A stretch of 64,000 nt of DNA, taken from the NCBI GenBank assembly GCA_942486035.1, contig CALNXK010000154.1, positions 487,501-551,500 on the forward strand. The letters run 5' to 3'. Positions 25,801-34,300 of this stretch are shown here, in pieces (position 1 is the first letter of the stretch; every line of letters starts with the position of its first letter). Position numbers and translations under genes: made by a program. The DNA is from Porites lobata (Eukaryota > Cnidaria > Anthozoa > Scleractinia > Poritidae). The notes under the pieces were generated by a model. It had not been told where the DNA came from and did not search any database. It saw only the letters and a program-made list of their open reading frames with translations.

Positions 25801-27701
25801 TTAGTGGTTCCTGATGAAATTTGATTGATTTGTTGCTTCATAACTCTACAGGAGCATAATAATTATTGTGTATGGCAGTAAAGGCACTACAGGAAGTAAT
25901 CATGACTTCAGCACAGACTTGACCTTAAACAGCAATATCCTTGAGACATAACCCTTTTAAGTCTGATGTTCACTTGTTCAGCCCTGTCAAAGTCTCCAAT
26001 TTATCGCCAGTGGTTAGCAGTCACATTACTGTAAGTGTGATGTTTGGTTTTATGCTGCAGTTAACTGCCTTGGTACTTTATAGTGGTAGTAGTTTTACAT
26101 TCTGAACATGGTTACAAGTGGGACTATTTTGCTACCTAACAAGATCACACAGTTCTTCAGTTGTTGCCCCAATGTCCATGACAACTACATTGCTTCCAGG
26201 CAATAAATCTGATGTATAATAATGAGGATATAGAAATGAAAAGATCAAACTTGAACCCCCACATCTTCTATGATTATAACAGTTGATCCACTGGGTCCTC
26301 CTCCCAAGAGGAACTACTATTACTACTAAGTCGGCCACAGCCGAGTCTTGACAAGATTATTCCAAACTATTCGATTGAGCATCAGTGCCTCTAATTCCTG
26401 ACTAGAGTCTACATCAGCATCTTGCTTTAAGATATCAACAAATGTTGATTTTGGTCATCCTCTGCTTCTACGGCCATGGGTTGGCTCCCAAAGTCCTGGT
26501 GAGTTTGTGTGCTGGGAGGTAGGGATGTCCTTGATACTGCCCAGCGAGCCTCATCCTTCTTGCTGCTACTTCATCTCCAACTCTCGGAAAATCTCCAAAA
26601 AGATCTTCATTGGAGGTGTGGTTTTGCCAGGAAACATTCAAGGCCACTTGCAGCATGCAAGTATAACAACAATTTAATGACTTGGTGAGGGTCCAGGTTT
26701 CACCACCATGAAGAAGAACAAATTCCACAGTGGCTTTGAAGAATGACAGTTTTACGCCCCTGGACATATCAGATCTCCACATCTTCTTCATGTCATTCAG
26801 CCCCTTCCAGACCTTGCCTTTTCTTGCTTTTATGTCACTCTCTGTGCAGGCAATGTGAGAACCTTAATAATTAAAATCCTGAACTTCTTGCAGTTCTTTT
26901 CCTTCCATAGTTTTGAGTGGACTATCGACACTCGAGTTGTAATTTATTGATAACCTCCGTCTTCTTTGGGTTAAGCTGCAGGCCTACTTTCTTGCACTCA
27001 GACTCTGTTAGTGTGAGTAGTTTCCGAGCCTGATCAACCACATTAGACAAAAGAGCAATCTCATCAGCAAAGTCAAAAGAAGCTGCTAGCCGTAAGAGCC
27101 AAAGGAACATCCGTGAAGGAGGCCTAGGAGCTGCAGGCTACATACTGACATTACACTGCAAGGCTCCCGGAGAGTACCATGTTTTCAATTTATTATAATT
27201 CAAACAGCCCTTGAACAGCCAATGATTTTGTTAACATGTACATTTGAACAAGTAAACCTGGAGAAATTCACATTAGTGGGTATTTTGTTTCATTTGTTAT
27301 GTCCGCATGAAATCTCTTAACATCCCAGTAGGTTAAATTATGTACGTCATTTTTGTTTTCTTCACTCTCATTTCCTTTTAATTTAAAATTGTGTATTAAA
27401 ATAAACTTACTATAAATGGCATAAATGCAAGAGATTTTAAGGTTTTTCATGCTTAAATATTAAAGGCTTCTGCGTCAAACAAAGATGACTCAAACGCAAA
27501 CAAGTCAGTGAATTTCTTTAACAGTGAGTCGTGTCTTCTCGTGTATCCTCTCTCAAACGGCGGGAGAACCGGCCTTTTCAAACTAACAAATTTCTGGTTT
27601 CTTGGTTTGGCGAAACACAATCTAGATTTATCTAAATGTCAGCCACTTACAATCATATCCTCATGCGAGGTATCCACTGTATTTAGCACCGACACCTTCA
27701 T
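16856..27701 (-). CDS. SEC13: SEC13, WD40 protein of COPII coat, nuclear pore and GATOR2
   Basis: Twelve exons assemble in frame into 311 residues (family length about 320): 27651-27701, 25438-25553, 24905-24986, 24306-24375, 24107-24196, 22975-23018, 22024-22080, 20696-20769, 20244-20364, 19279-19338, 17535-17621, 16856-16939. Splice sites are GT-AG and phases match throughout. The start MKVSVLNTVDTSHEDMI is the usual SEC13 N-terminus. Diagnostic blocks follow: HDAQMDYYGKKLATCSSDRT, HEGPVWQVSWAHPMFGNLLA, SYDRKVIIWKE, GCNAVSWAPSV, VVKRFVTGGCDNLVKVWK, HSDWVRDVAWAPNVGLP, VVWHVSWSVTGNILAVSGGD and a final SLWKESLEGQWVCVSDV. SEC13 forms a six-bladed open propeller that SEC31 or NUP145/NUP96 completes, and acts in COPII vesicle formation, the nuclear pore Y-complex and TORC1 signalling. 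Introns carry two 205-bp TTAA elements (18821, 23788), a SINE (17139), a palindromic element (17787), part of a TTAA element (25120), a LINE fragment and a gene-fragment duplicate. Intron 1 (about 2.1 kb) is the main insertion sink. Confidence 0.95.
17139..17325 (-). repeat. tRNA-derived SINE (copy 2) in the last SEC13 intron
   Basis: Read on the minus strand, 17325-17251 forms a tRNA-like head with an A-box-like TGGCCGTGTGGTCAGCGCA, an anticodon-loop-like ACTTGCAATC and a B box GGGTTCGAGTCC. The SINE body follows, with GCCAACTGGATGCCTCCTGC and CAGTTGGGGTTTTTAATCC. The combination of tRNA head and conserved core marks a SINE rather than a functional tRNA gene. The core resembles what I remember of the deeply conserved Nin-type SINE domain of marine invertebrates; that name is tentative. 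Confidence 0.75.
17787..17914. mobile_element. Palindromic miniature element in a SEC13 intron
   Basis: The left arm TATACGCCTCTGGGAAACTG, CCCACCTACCCTTCCCCTAAG is mirrored on the right by CTTAGGGGAGGGGTAGGTGG and TTTCCCAGAAACTTATAAT. The unit folds into a hairpin with a short AAGTGAGAAGTAAGTGTT loop. A half copy of the same family lies at about 57290-57345. Confidence 0.65.
18821..19025. mobile_element. 205-bp TTAA-flanked MITE (copy A)
   Basis: TTAA at 18817-18820 and 19026-19029 bounds a 205-bp unit starting CCCTTTTAACTCCCAATAG and ending GGGGCTTAAAGGG. It is inverted relative to the copies at 23788 and 52362 and has the same length. TTAA target sites plus CCC/GGG ends are typical of piggyBac-type transposition. 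It lies in a SEC13 intron. Confidence 0.85.
21060..21380. repeat. C-rich (AAGCCCCC)n repeat stretch
   Basis: AAGCCCCCTCCCCCGC is repeated, followed by AAGCCCATCTGCC and, near 21285, AAAG followed by a long C run. It resembles the stretches at 5738-5830 and 35165-35250. A related pair at about 21566-21660 (ATACCGTAAATCCTC...) and 21885-21940 suggests an element with TACCGTA ends. It lies in a SEC13 intron and has no coding content. Confidence 0.45.
22292..22306. repeat. Poly-G tract
   Basis: About fourteen consecutive G residues follow TTTTTGGT in a SEC13 intron. Confidence 0.8.
23788..23992. mobile_element. 205-bp TTAA-flanked MITE (copy B)
   Basis: TTAA at 23784-23787 and 23993-23996 flanks a unit beginning CCCTTTGAGTCCCAATATCC and ending CACTATTGGGACTTAAAGGG. 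The first and last about 17 bp are inverted repeats. It lies in a SEC13 intron in the same orientation as copy C (52362). Confidence 0.88.
25120..25365. mobile_element. Truncated copy of the 623-bp TTAA element
   Basis: The sequence from GGTCAAGGACAACTTTGTC through AGTGAAGAGATCTTTCAAACC-like text to GAGAATGGGTTG matches both flanks of the element at 49886-50508. It has the right CCCATTC-type end but not the left end, and it lacks the middle. It lies in the SEC13 intron between exons 2 and 3. A 62-codon frame inside it is incidental. Confidence 0.65.
25797..26211 (-). pseudogene. Duplicate of the 3' end of the serine racemase-like gene, inside SEC13 intron 1
   Basis: About 415 bp closely match 30377-31476 (3' flank and part of the last exon of the 31-kb gene) once a 659-bp TTAA element present only in the other copy is removed. 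The matching coding part ends LLPGSNVVVM and TEELCDLVR, but the glycine-rich TGGNV segment is altered and shortened, so the fragment cannot work. A 47-bp direct repeat (from GATGTATAATAATGAGGATA) flanks it at 25713-25759 and 26211-26257, which suggests a tandem or repair-mediated insertion. It is preserved as a pre-insertion (empty) allele of the TTAA element. Confidence 0.85.
26336..27115 (-). mobile_element. Non-LTR retrotransposon fragment (reverse transcriptase C-terminal half)
   Basis: Several broken minus-strand frames read as one LINE polyprotein. First comes the reverse-transcriptase catalytic block as FADEIALLS, with E in place of the second Asp of FADD, then CKKVGLQLNPKKTEV. Next are WRSDMSRGVKLSFFKATVE, FVLLHGGETWTLTKSL, ALNVSWQNHT, RRMRLAGQYQGHP and a tail DILKQDADVDSSQELEALML. 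Frameshifts and the altered catalytic Asp show that it is dead. It sits in SEC13 intron 1 beside the gene-fragment duplicate. The endonuclease fragment at 47319-47684 may belong to the same kind of element. Confidence 0.85.
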
Positions 27702-27773
27702 GGTAAAGAAGAAGAATCCAAAATTCAAATAACAGGTTACGAGTTCAAGCAGAATCTATTATAGTATCAGAAA
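27702..27773. promoter_or_regulatory. 72-bp head-to-head promoter between SEC13 and CENPL
   Basis: The SEC13 ATG (minus, 27701) and the CENPL ATG (plus, 27774) are separated by 72 bp. Unless one gene has an unseen upstream 5' exon, both promoters overlap the other gene's first exon or this gap. There is no obvious TATA box placed for either gene. A CAAAT-type motif is present, but no factor site is convincing. Confidence 0.6.
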
Positions 27774-29132
27774 ATGCAAAACCAAATTGATATCTCACCA
27801 TTTCTGTCCACTCTCAAAACTCAACGTGGCATAAAGCCTCGCTTTCATGTCACAAAATTGGTAGCCGCGCCTTTACCAGACACTTCTTGCTTAGCATCCA
27901 AGCCTTTGTTTGAAAAGGCGGAAAGTTTGAAAAATAATCGTTGCAAAATGGCGGATTTTTTTTCAACTCCATCTGAATCTGGAAGAAGAGGAAAGGTTTG
28001 TGGCTTCGCTTCAACGGCTGGACGACGTATTCAATCTAATCGCACTCCCTGGCTTTCCAGAAGACATACTCCGTACGTTACAACCCCCAAATCTGGACGA
28101 ATTACTCGAAAACAAGATGGGGAGACTACACGATCTCTTCGCAAGACCGCAAATCGTCAAGAAAAGGAAAACTTTCCAACCACTGTAGTTTCTCACGGGT
28201 CGAAGCGATCTAATGCTAGAATTTTTCAAACTGAGGGAAAGACTTCAAACTTCTTTCAGGATATTATTGGTAAAACGCTTCGTGTGTATCAGGCATCGCC
28301 GCTTTATGATTTTGACGCTTCCAGCGTGACAACATATGCAGAGCAAATTTCTGGGTTTCTACAGTTAGAGACAGATAAACAGCTTTTAGTTGGAGCAAAT
28401 GGCGAAATCAAAAATCGCAAATACAAAACTGACATCTTTGTTTTCAAAGATATCACAGCTGAAGACACGAAACTTTCAGCTGTGAAAGTAACCGTCAACA
28501 ATTTTACAGAAAACGCTTCTACCAAAGTAAAATCAACTTCTGATCCAATTTTGACAATGATGATGTGCTCTGTGGAAAAGGAAGCTTCAGAAGATACGAG
28601 ACTGCAAAGACAATTTACCTCTTTACCAGTTTGTCTCATCAAAGGTCCCGCAGACCTTTGCAGAAGTTTGATCCAATGGTTTGAGCAGAAATTTGATTGT
28701 AGAATCACCCCGATGACTTTCTCATCCACAGATCTTTGTTGGTATTTTTCTCTCTGGGCAGGGATGTCATCAGCTGGCAAATCCTCACCAATCGAACTTT
28801 GTTACGATGCTTCGACTGTGACAGGACTGAACAGAATTTTATTTAGCATCGAGGAAAAGGATGCAAAAGAGATCTGGGAAAATATCCACGACAAAAACTC
28901 TTTCATTTTTACTGAAGAAGAGTCGTTGACTTTTCTCAAGGCTTTGGAGACTCACTTTTATCATCATTTTAAGATAAATCTGGAAGGATTGTCAGTTACT
29001 AGAGTAAGGACAGCAATTGCTTGCATTGCCTCAGAAGGAAAGCTCAAACTCGTGCACTCTCTTTATGCAGATCATATATTAGAGCAACTAACACAAACTG
29101 CCCTTACAAAAGAATTTTATGGGAGGCTGTGA
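27774..29132 (+). CDS. CENPL: CENP-L, inner kinetochore (CCAN) protein
   Basis: One uninterrupted exon of 452 codons. Residues about 160-450 match the CENP-L family: IIGKTLRVYQASPLYDF, FLQLETDKQLLVGANGEIK, LIKGPADLCRSLIQWFEQKF, DCRITPMTFSSTDLCWYFSL, FSIEEKDAKEIWENIHDK and FYHHFKINLEGLSVTRVRTA. CENP-L pairs with CENP-N in the constitutive centromere-associated network and contacts CENP-A chromatin. The first about 150 residues are basic, Ser/Thr-rich and poorly conserved, so the protein is longer than the vertebrate form (about 344 residues). Met59 (MADFFSTPSES) is an alternative start closer to the usual length. The absence of introns is odd beside intron-rich neighbours. It is transcribed divergently from SEC13; an AATAAA at 29617-29622 is a likely polyadenylation signal. 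Confidence 0.9.
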   Translation: MQNQIDISPFLSTLKTQRGIKPRFHVTKLVAAPLPDTSCLASKPLFEKAESLKNNRCKMADFFSTPSESGRRGKVCGFASTAGRRIQSNRTPWLSRRHTPYVTTPKSGRITRKQDGETTRSLRKTANRQEKENFPTTVVSHGSKRSNARIFQTEGKTSNFFQDIIGKTLRVYQASPLYDFDASSVTTYAEQISGFLQLETDKQLLVGANGEIKNRKYKTDIFVFKDITAEDTKLSAVKVTVNNFTENASTKVKSTSDPILTMMMCSVEKEASEDTRLQRQFTSLPVCLIKGPADLCRSLIQWFEQKFDCRITPMTFSSTDLCWYFSLWAGMSSAGKSSPIELCYDASTVTGLNRILFSIEEKDAKEIWENIHDKNSFIFTEEESLTFLKALETHFYHHFKINLEGLSVTRVRTAIACIASEGKLKLVHSLYADHILEQLTQTALTKEFYGRL

Positions 29133-30376
29133 AAAAATGGTGTTGACAAAGAAAATACATGGGAAACTCCAAAATGTATTGTGCGATCCACAGTTCAAAG
29201 TCAACAAGCCTTTTGTATAATTGCAAAAAGGCTGATGCTCTGTAACAGTCTGAGGATGAAACTGGGAATAATCTGTTTATAGTTGTATACCATGCGCTAC
29301 ATATTGCACAGGGTCATTCCCCAGTGATGGATATTTTAATTAGATTTTTAACAAACAGTTAATATTTTTCTCATGTTTTCAGGCAAGTGAAGGCAAGCAC
29401 AAGGCTGGCATGAAGCAGGGGGCAAAAATAATGGGAAAGGCACCTTTCCCCATTGTGTGTTCACGTACCTCCTACGCCAACACCAGCCTCTTACTTGTCT
29501 TCACTAACCTGAAATCATCAGCCTGTTCTGCAGGGCTATGATATTCTTAATTGAGTGATGGCTGTACTTTTTTATCCTTTATTGATTCTTTTTACAAATA
29601 TTAACTTTTAGTTTAAAATAAAATTAACTTATTTAACTGATTTTTGGAGCAAATTGGAGAAAATAGCAAAAAAGAGGAAAGAGTGAGTGAGAACATTCCA
29701 CGACCCTGCTGTCTGATTTCATGGGAATCTAAATACCTGGAATGGACTGCTTATTCACACAATAACTTCAAATCAGTTACAGATGTACTTATTTGTCATT
29801 TTTCTTGGGAGTAATGGCAAAAGACACCCATGTTATTCTACACTCCCAACATTTTAGACAGTTTTACAAAACAGAGTACAAGTTATAAGCTGGTTCATAT
29901 TGTTACAGATGTACCTAGTTTTTATATTTCTTGGGAGTATTGGCCCTTTACAAAGTCACCTTTAGAAGTCTTTTAATATAAGATTAGTGGAAGTTGTTCT
30001 ACACTCCCAACATTTTATACACTTTTACAAACACAGAGTACATAAACTACAAGGTTGTAATTTTTATTAAAATATGTAACCTGTTCTTTACATGAACTTT
30101 AGAGAGATGTTATAATCATATTCCTTAATTGTTAAAAGCGCATGTGTTGAATAATAAAAAAGACATCTTTTATGTGATTCCTGTACAGACAGTATTATGT
30201 ATCCAGAAAAAACACCTTACCTAGTCTTAAATAAATGGTAACTTAATCAGTTGAAACTCCTGTAAACACAGGTTCTGTACAGTTATAAACAAGATGACAA
30301 AAGGCTGCCAGTAAGCTCTCTTGCCAATCTCAGTCTCTGGAACAAGTCAAGAGAACTCAGAGAGAGCAAAATCATT
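29133..30376. other. CENPL 3' flank with an imperfect direct repeat
   Basis: No gene is present. At about 29770-29885 and 29910-30045 an imperfect unit recurs: TTACAGATGTAC(C/T)TA, CTTGGGAGTA(A/T)TGGC and TCTACACTCCCAACATTTTA. It also contains complementary TTGGGAGT and ACTCCCAA segments. An AATAAA at 29617-29622 probably serves CENPL. Confidence 0.5.
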
Positions 30377-30515
30377 ATGGTTAGTGGTTCCTTATGAAAT
30401 TTGTTTGACAGATTTGTTTGCTTCATAACTCTACAGGAGCATAATTAATGTGTATGGCAGTAAAAGCACTACCTAACAGTAAGTAATCATGACTTCAGCA
30501 CAGAATTGACCTTAA

Positions 30516-31174
30516 CGACGTTCGCGCTAATTGTTTCTGCGCATCCCTACTGTGCACGTAATTCATAGCGCAATATCATGCCACGTCATGCATCAAGCGC
30601 GCGTGCTGAGAAAACTGTCTAAGCACATATAGGGCTGGTAGCCATTGCGTTAACTTCGCTTGCAATTTACTTTCTTAAATGGTCGGTAACACCCCATTTT
30701 TTTTCAGTGGACCACTTTCTCTTCCACTTTCCGATAGATTGTGAAAAATTGAACAAAAAATCAATGTGGGAAGGTAAAAAATTTTCAATTTTTCTGTGTT
30801 GGCGGCGTCAAACTTTGGCATTTGTGCGGCTGTTAGGAGAGTAGAAATGTGTCCGCTAAATGATAAAATCAACTCTGAGGAAGTTGTTTAGTTCACCGAA
30901 TTTTGTTTATGGATCCACAAGAACAATAATTGGCAGATAAAATTTCAATTCAGGGATTTATTTATAAACTTTTTGCACAAACAGGCACTTTATCCGTATG
31001 CAGTAACGAAGCCCGATTTCTCAGATTTTGGGTGATCTTTTGAACAACAAATCTCCGAAACGAATTCGGTGACCCCCCAATTTTTTTACATTTTTGACAT
31101 GAGTAACCCATAATCTCAACCTGGTGAAAGTTTCAGAAAAAAATCAATGTTAGAAGATTTTCGCACGAACATCC
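30516..31174. mobile_element. 659-bp TTAA-flanked non-autonomous element
   Basis: TTAA at 30512-30515 and 31175-31178 flanks the unit. The left end CGACGTTCGCGCTAATTG and the complement of the right end (GGATGTTCGTGCGAAAATC) agree at 11 of the first 15 positions. The duplicate in SEC13 intron 1 reads directly GACCTTAAACAGCAATATCC across this point, giving the empty site with one TTAA. The interior has no recognisable transposase. The TTAA target suggests piggyBac-type (or Kolobok-type) mobilisation. It lies downstream of the stop codon of the serine racemase-like gene. Confidence 0.88.
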
Positions 31175-31390
31175 TTAAACAGCAATATCCTTGAGACATA
31201 GCCCTTTTAAGTCTGATGTTCACTTGTTCAGCCCTGTAAAAGTCTCCAATTTATCGTCAGTGGTTAGCAGTTACATTACAGTAAGTGTGATGTTTGGTTT
31301 TATGCTGCAGGTAACTGCCTTGGTACATGTACTTTAAAGTGGTAGTAGTTATACATTCTGAACACGGTTACAAAAAGTGGGACTGTTTTG

Positions 31391-34300
31391 CTACCTAACA
31401 AGATCACACAGTTCTTCAGTTGTTACATTTCCTCCAGTGACCATGACAACTACATTGCTTCCAGGCAATAAATCTGGTATTTTGTCTGATTGTAAGGCTG
31501 CAAAAGCTGCAGCTCCTGAGGGCTCAACAACAAGACCAGCTTTGTAAAATGTCTTTACAGCCCTGTGTAAAAAGAAAGGTTTTAAAAAATTCACTGTAGT
31601 TACTGAGAAATGGCATGTGAAAATTCATTTTGGATGCTTAATTACAAGCAACGGTGTTCTTGAGAGACAGACGGCAACCAGAGGAGGACTTATTGCAAAT
31701 GTTTGAGCAAATTTTTAAATTATAAGAGTGAAGAAACTTTAGCAATACAAAATAATGTGGAAGTGTCAAGGCAAATTTTTTTGTATATCGGAAATCACCT
31801 CCAGTTAGTTATACCCATGTCACTCAAAATAGCCATTATTCATAACCTTATCTAAGTAAGCCTAGATGTTACAAGGAAAACTTCACTTAACTTCTTCTCT
31901 CCTCACAGTGTAACACCATAGGATATTTTTGGGGGAAGGGGAGTAAAATCAACTTCACATTAGGAAAGGCCTGAACCAACAGCATAAAATACAATAATTA
32001 TTTTATTTGACAGAAAGAGTATGTCTTGCACAGATGTTTCTGTAATTACACAATTGAATTTTGATAATGTTTTGCAGCTGTCTTGCCTTTAAATTCAAGA
32101 GAATGAAAAATTAAGACTCGATATGGAAACACAGATTTTATATTATAAGGTTATCAATGTACTGACCTCTTGATCTCATCGTCTGTGACTAAAATAACAT
32201 CTTCTACAAACTCTTGCACATGACAAAAAGTAATTTTTCCTGTTGAGAAAAAATTAACAAACCATCAAGTTCTCTGCAGGTTAGCACTTTGCCTGGACAA
32301 GCAGACATTGTGATCCCCACTCTTCTTGCCAGCTTGCTGGTCTCTTTGACAACAGACATTCTGATACATTCTCACTAGGACCACCCACAAACAATGCCTG
32401 TAATGCTAGTCAGATATGGGAAACTCAGCGCGAGGAGGTAGGAGCAGGGAGCTCCTGGTAGTGAATTTAAATAGTTCATAACTGCGAGGAGGTGGGCAGG
32501 GCAGGTAAAGAAGTGTACAAAACACTGAAAAGACTGAGCACGCTACTGGAAAGTGAAACTGTCCTTTAATAAGAAACGCACGATACACAGACATGTCTAG
32601 GTAGCCATGGGCTATATGTGGCACGCTAGTGTTACATAAAAAAGTTTGAGCTATTTTACTGCAGAGTCCCTAGAAATTACGTTCACAATCTTCCTTACCT
32701 GCATAAGGGGGAGCAAGTCCTGAGGCGATGGTGTTTACTGATTTCACACTGACGGAATGACCTTGCTGTTTACTAAGATACATGGTAGGTGCTGCAAATT
32801 TAATATATTTTAAAAGCTTATTAATGTTTTCTTTGTCATTATCTCACCATTGTACATCAATAATTTTTTTTTTCAAAAATCCCAGATCTTTTTTAAACTG
32901 AAGGTTCCAGAAGTTACCCGTAATTATAACCCTACTGAAATGGGGGGTAGGGCTTGAAATAATTTGTGGTGGGTACCAGTCAAGTTATCCTGTCAAACCT
33001 ACTTTTGCTTGGACGTTTTTGGCTGAACAAACATTATTACATCATATCTCTATAGAATTAAATTTCCCATTATTAGAAGTGTAACTAACAGTGAGAATAA
33101 AGTGTCAAGTCCTTCAAGGATTTGATCAGACAAAGCCTACTTTTGACCGGACATTGTCCATTGACTGGCCATTCAAGCCATTCAATGGCCATTCAATGTG
33201 GATTTGAACAAACACAGTGGCAGATCCAGGAGAGGCCCCCAACCCCCATTTTTAGACCAAACTGAGGCCCAAAGGGCCAAAAAATATTTTTGAGACTTCC
33301 CCCGACACCTCACCTCAGGGTCTGGATGACTGCCCCCCCCCACCCTTATCTGAAGGTCTGGATCTGCCACTGAAACAGGATAGGGTGTGACCATGACTGT
33401 GAAAACCAACACTGCTGCATTCACTCAGGAAAGGCACTCAGGTAGTAAAGCATGGGAAGAAGGGATGTGTGTAATAAGGTCCTATTGTAAGTGATTCCTG
33501 ACCAAGTTTTTAATTCTCCCTTGCATTTTCGAAAAAATGCACAAGACAGATTGGGCGGAGAATCTAGCAGTTTATCGGACATGACCTTTAATTCACCCAC
33601 CTCCTTCAGGTTCCACAGCAAATATCCTTGTTGCTTTACTTCCTTTAAGTTTTATGCTTGCCGCAACACCAGACACTAGGCCACCTCCTCCACAACACAC
33701 GATCACTACATCAGGATTTGGAATTTCTTCTAATATCTCGACACCAGCACTATTAAACAAGGAGAATACTCATTGCAAGCTATTCCAGCAGCGATTAAAC
33801 CTCATCAAATAATAATATTTATAAGAGAAAAAACAGATGACTGGGGACAAGTGGGACGTTGTGCATTTTTGAACAAATTTGACACATTGAAATTAAAAAG
33901 GGTTGATCAGAAGAAAAGGGAGCTTTAAAGACACAATGTTAAGTGGTGCCAGCTGGAGTAAAGCTACTGGCTTCTGATAAACTGATAAATAAAATTGTCA
34001 TTCCAGTGCACTTCATATATGCTTGTAAATGAGATGGAGAATTTGACATTAGATCAAGAGTCAATTGTCACCTTAATTTTAGCACCGTGCTGATAAATAG
34101 TATTCAAGGCTGAGCTATAAAAAAAATTGTAAGGTCAGCTCTGCAATGCTCTATGAATCTGTGAAATCGGTATGGTGCCCAGTGTATGATTTATATCTAA
34201 AAAAAAAGACTTTCTAGTCACCTGTAAGCAAGAGATAGGTGCCAGGGGCCACCAGGCAGGTTTGGTCCACTGGAATCTGGTCGAGAGTATTGGACATGTG

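Noticed and set aside
28304..28780. 158-codon minus frame inside CENPL
   Set aside because: Antisense shadow of the CENPL coding exon.
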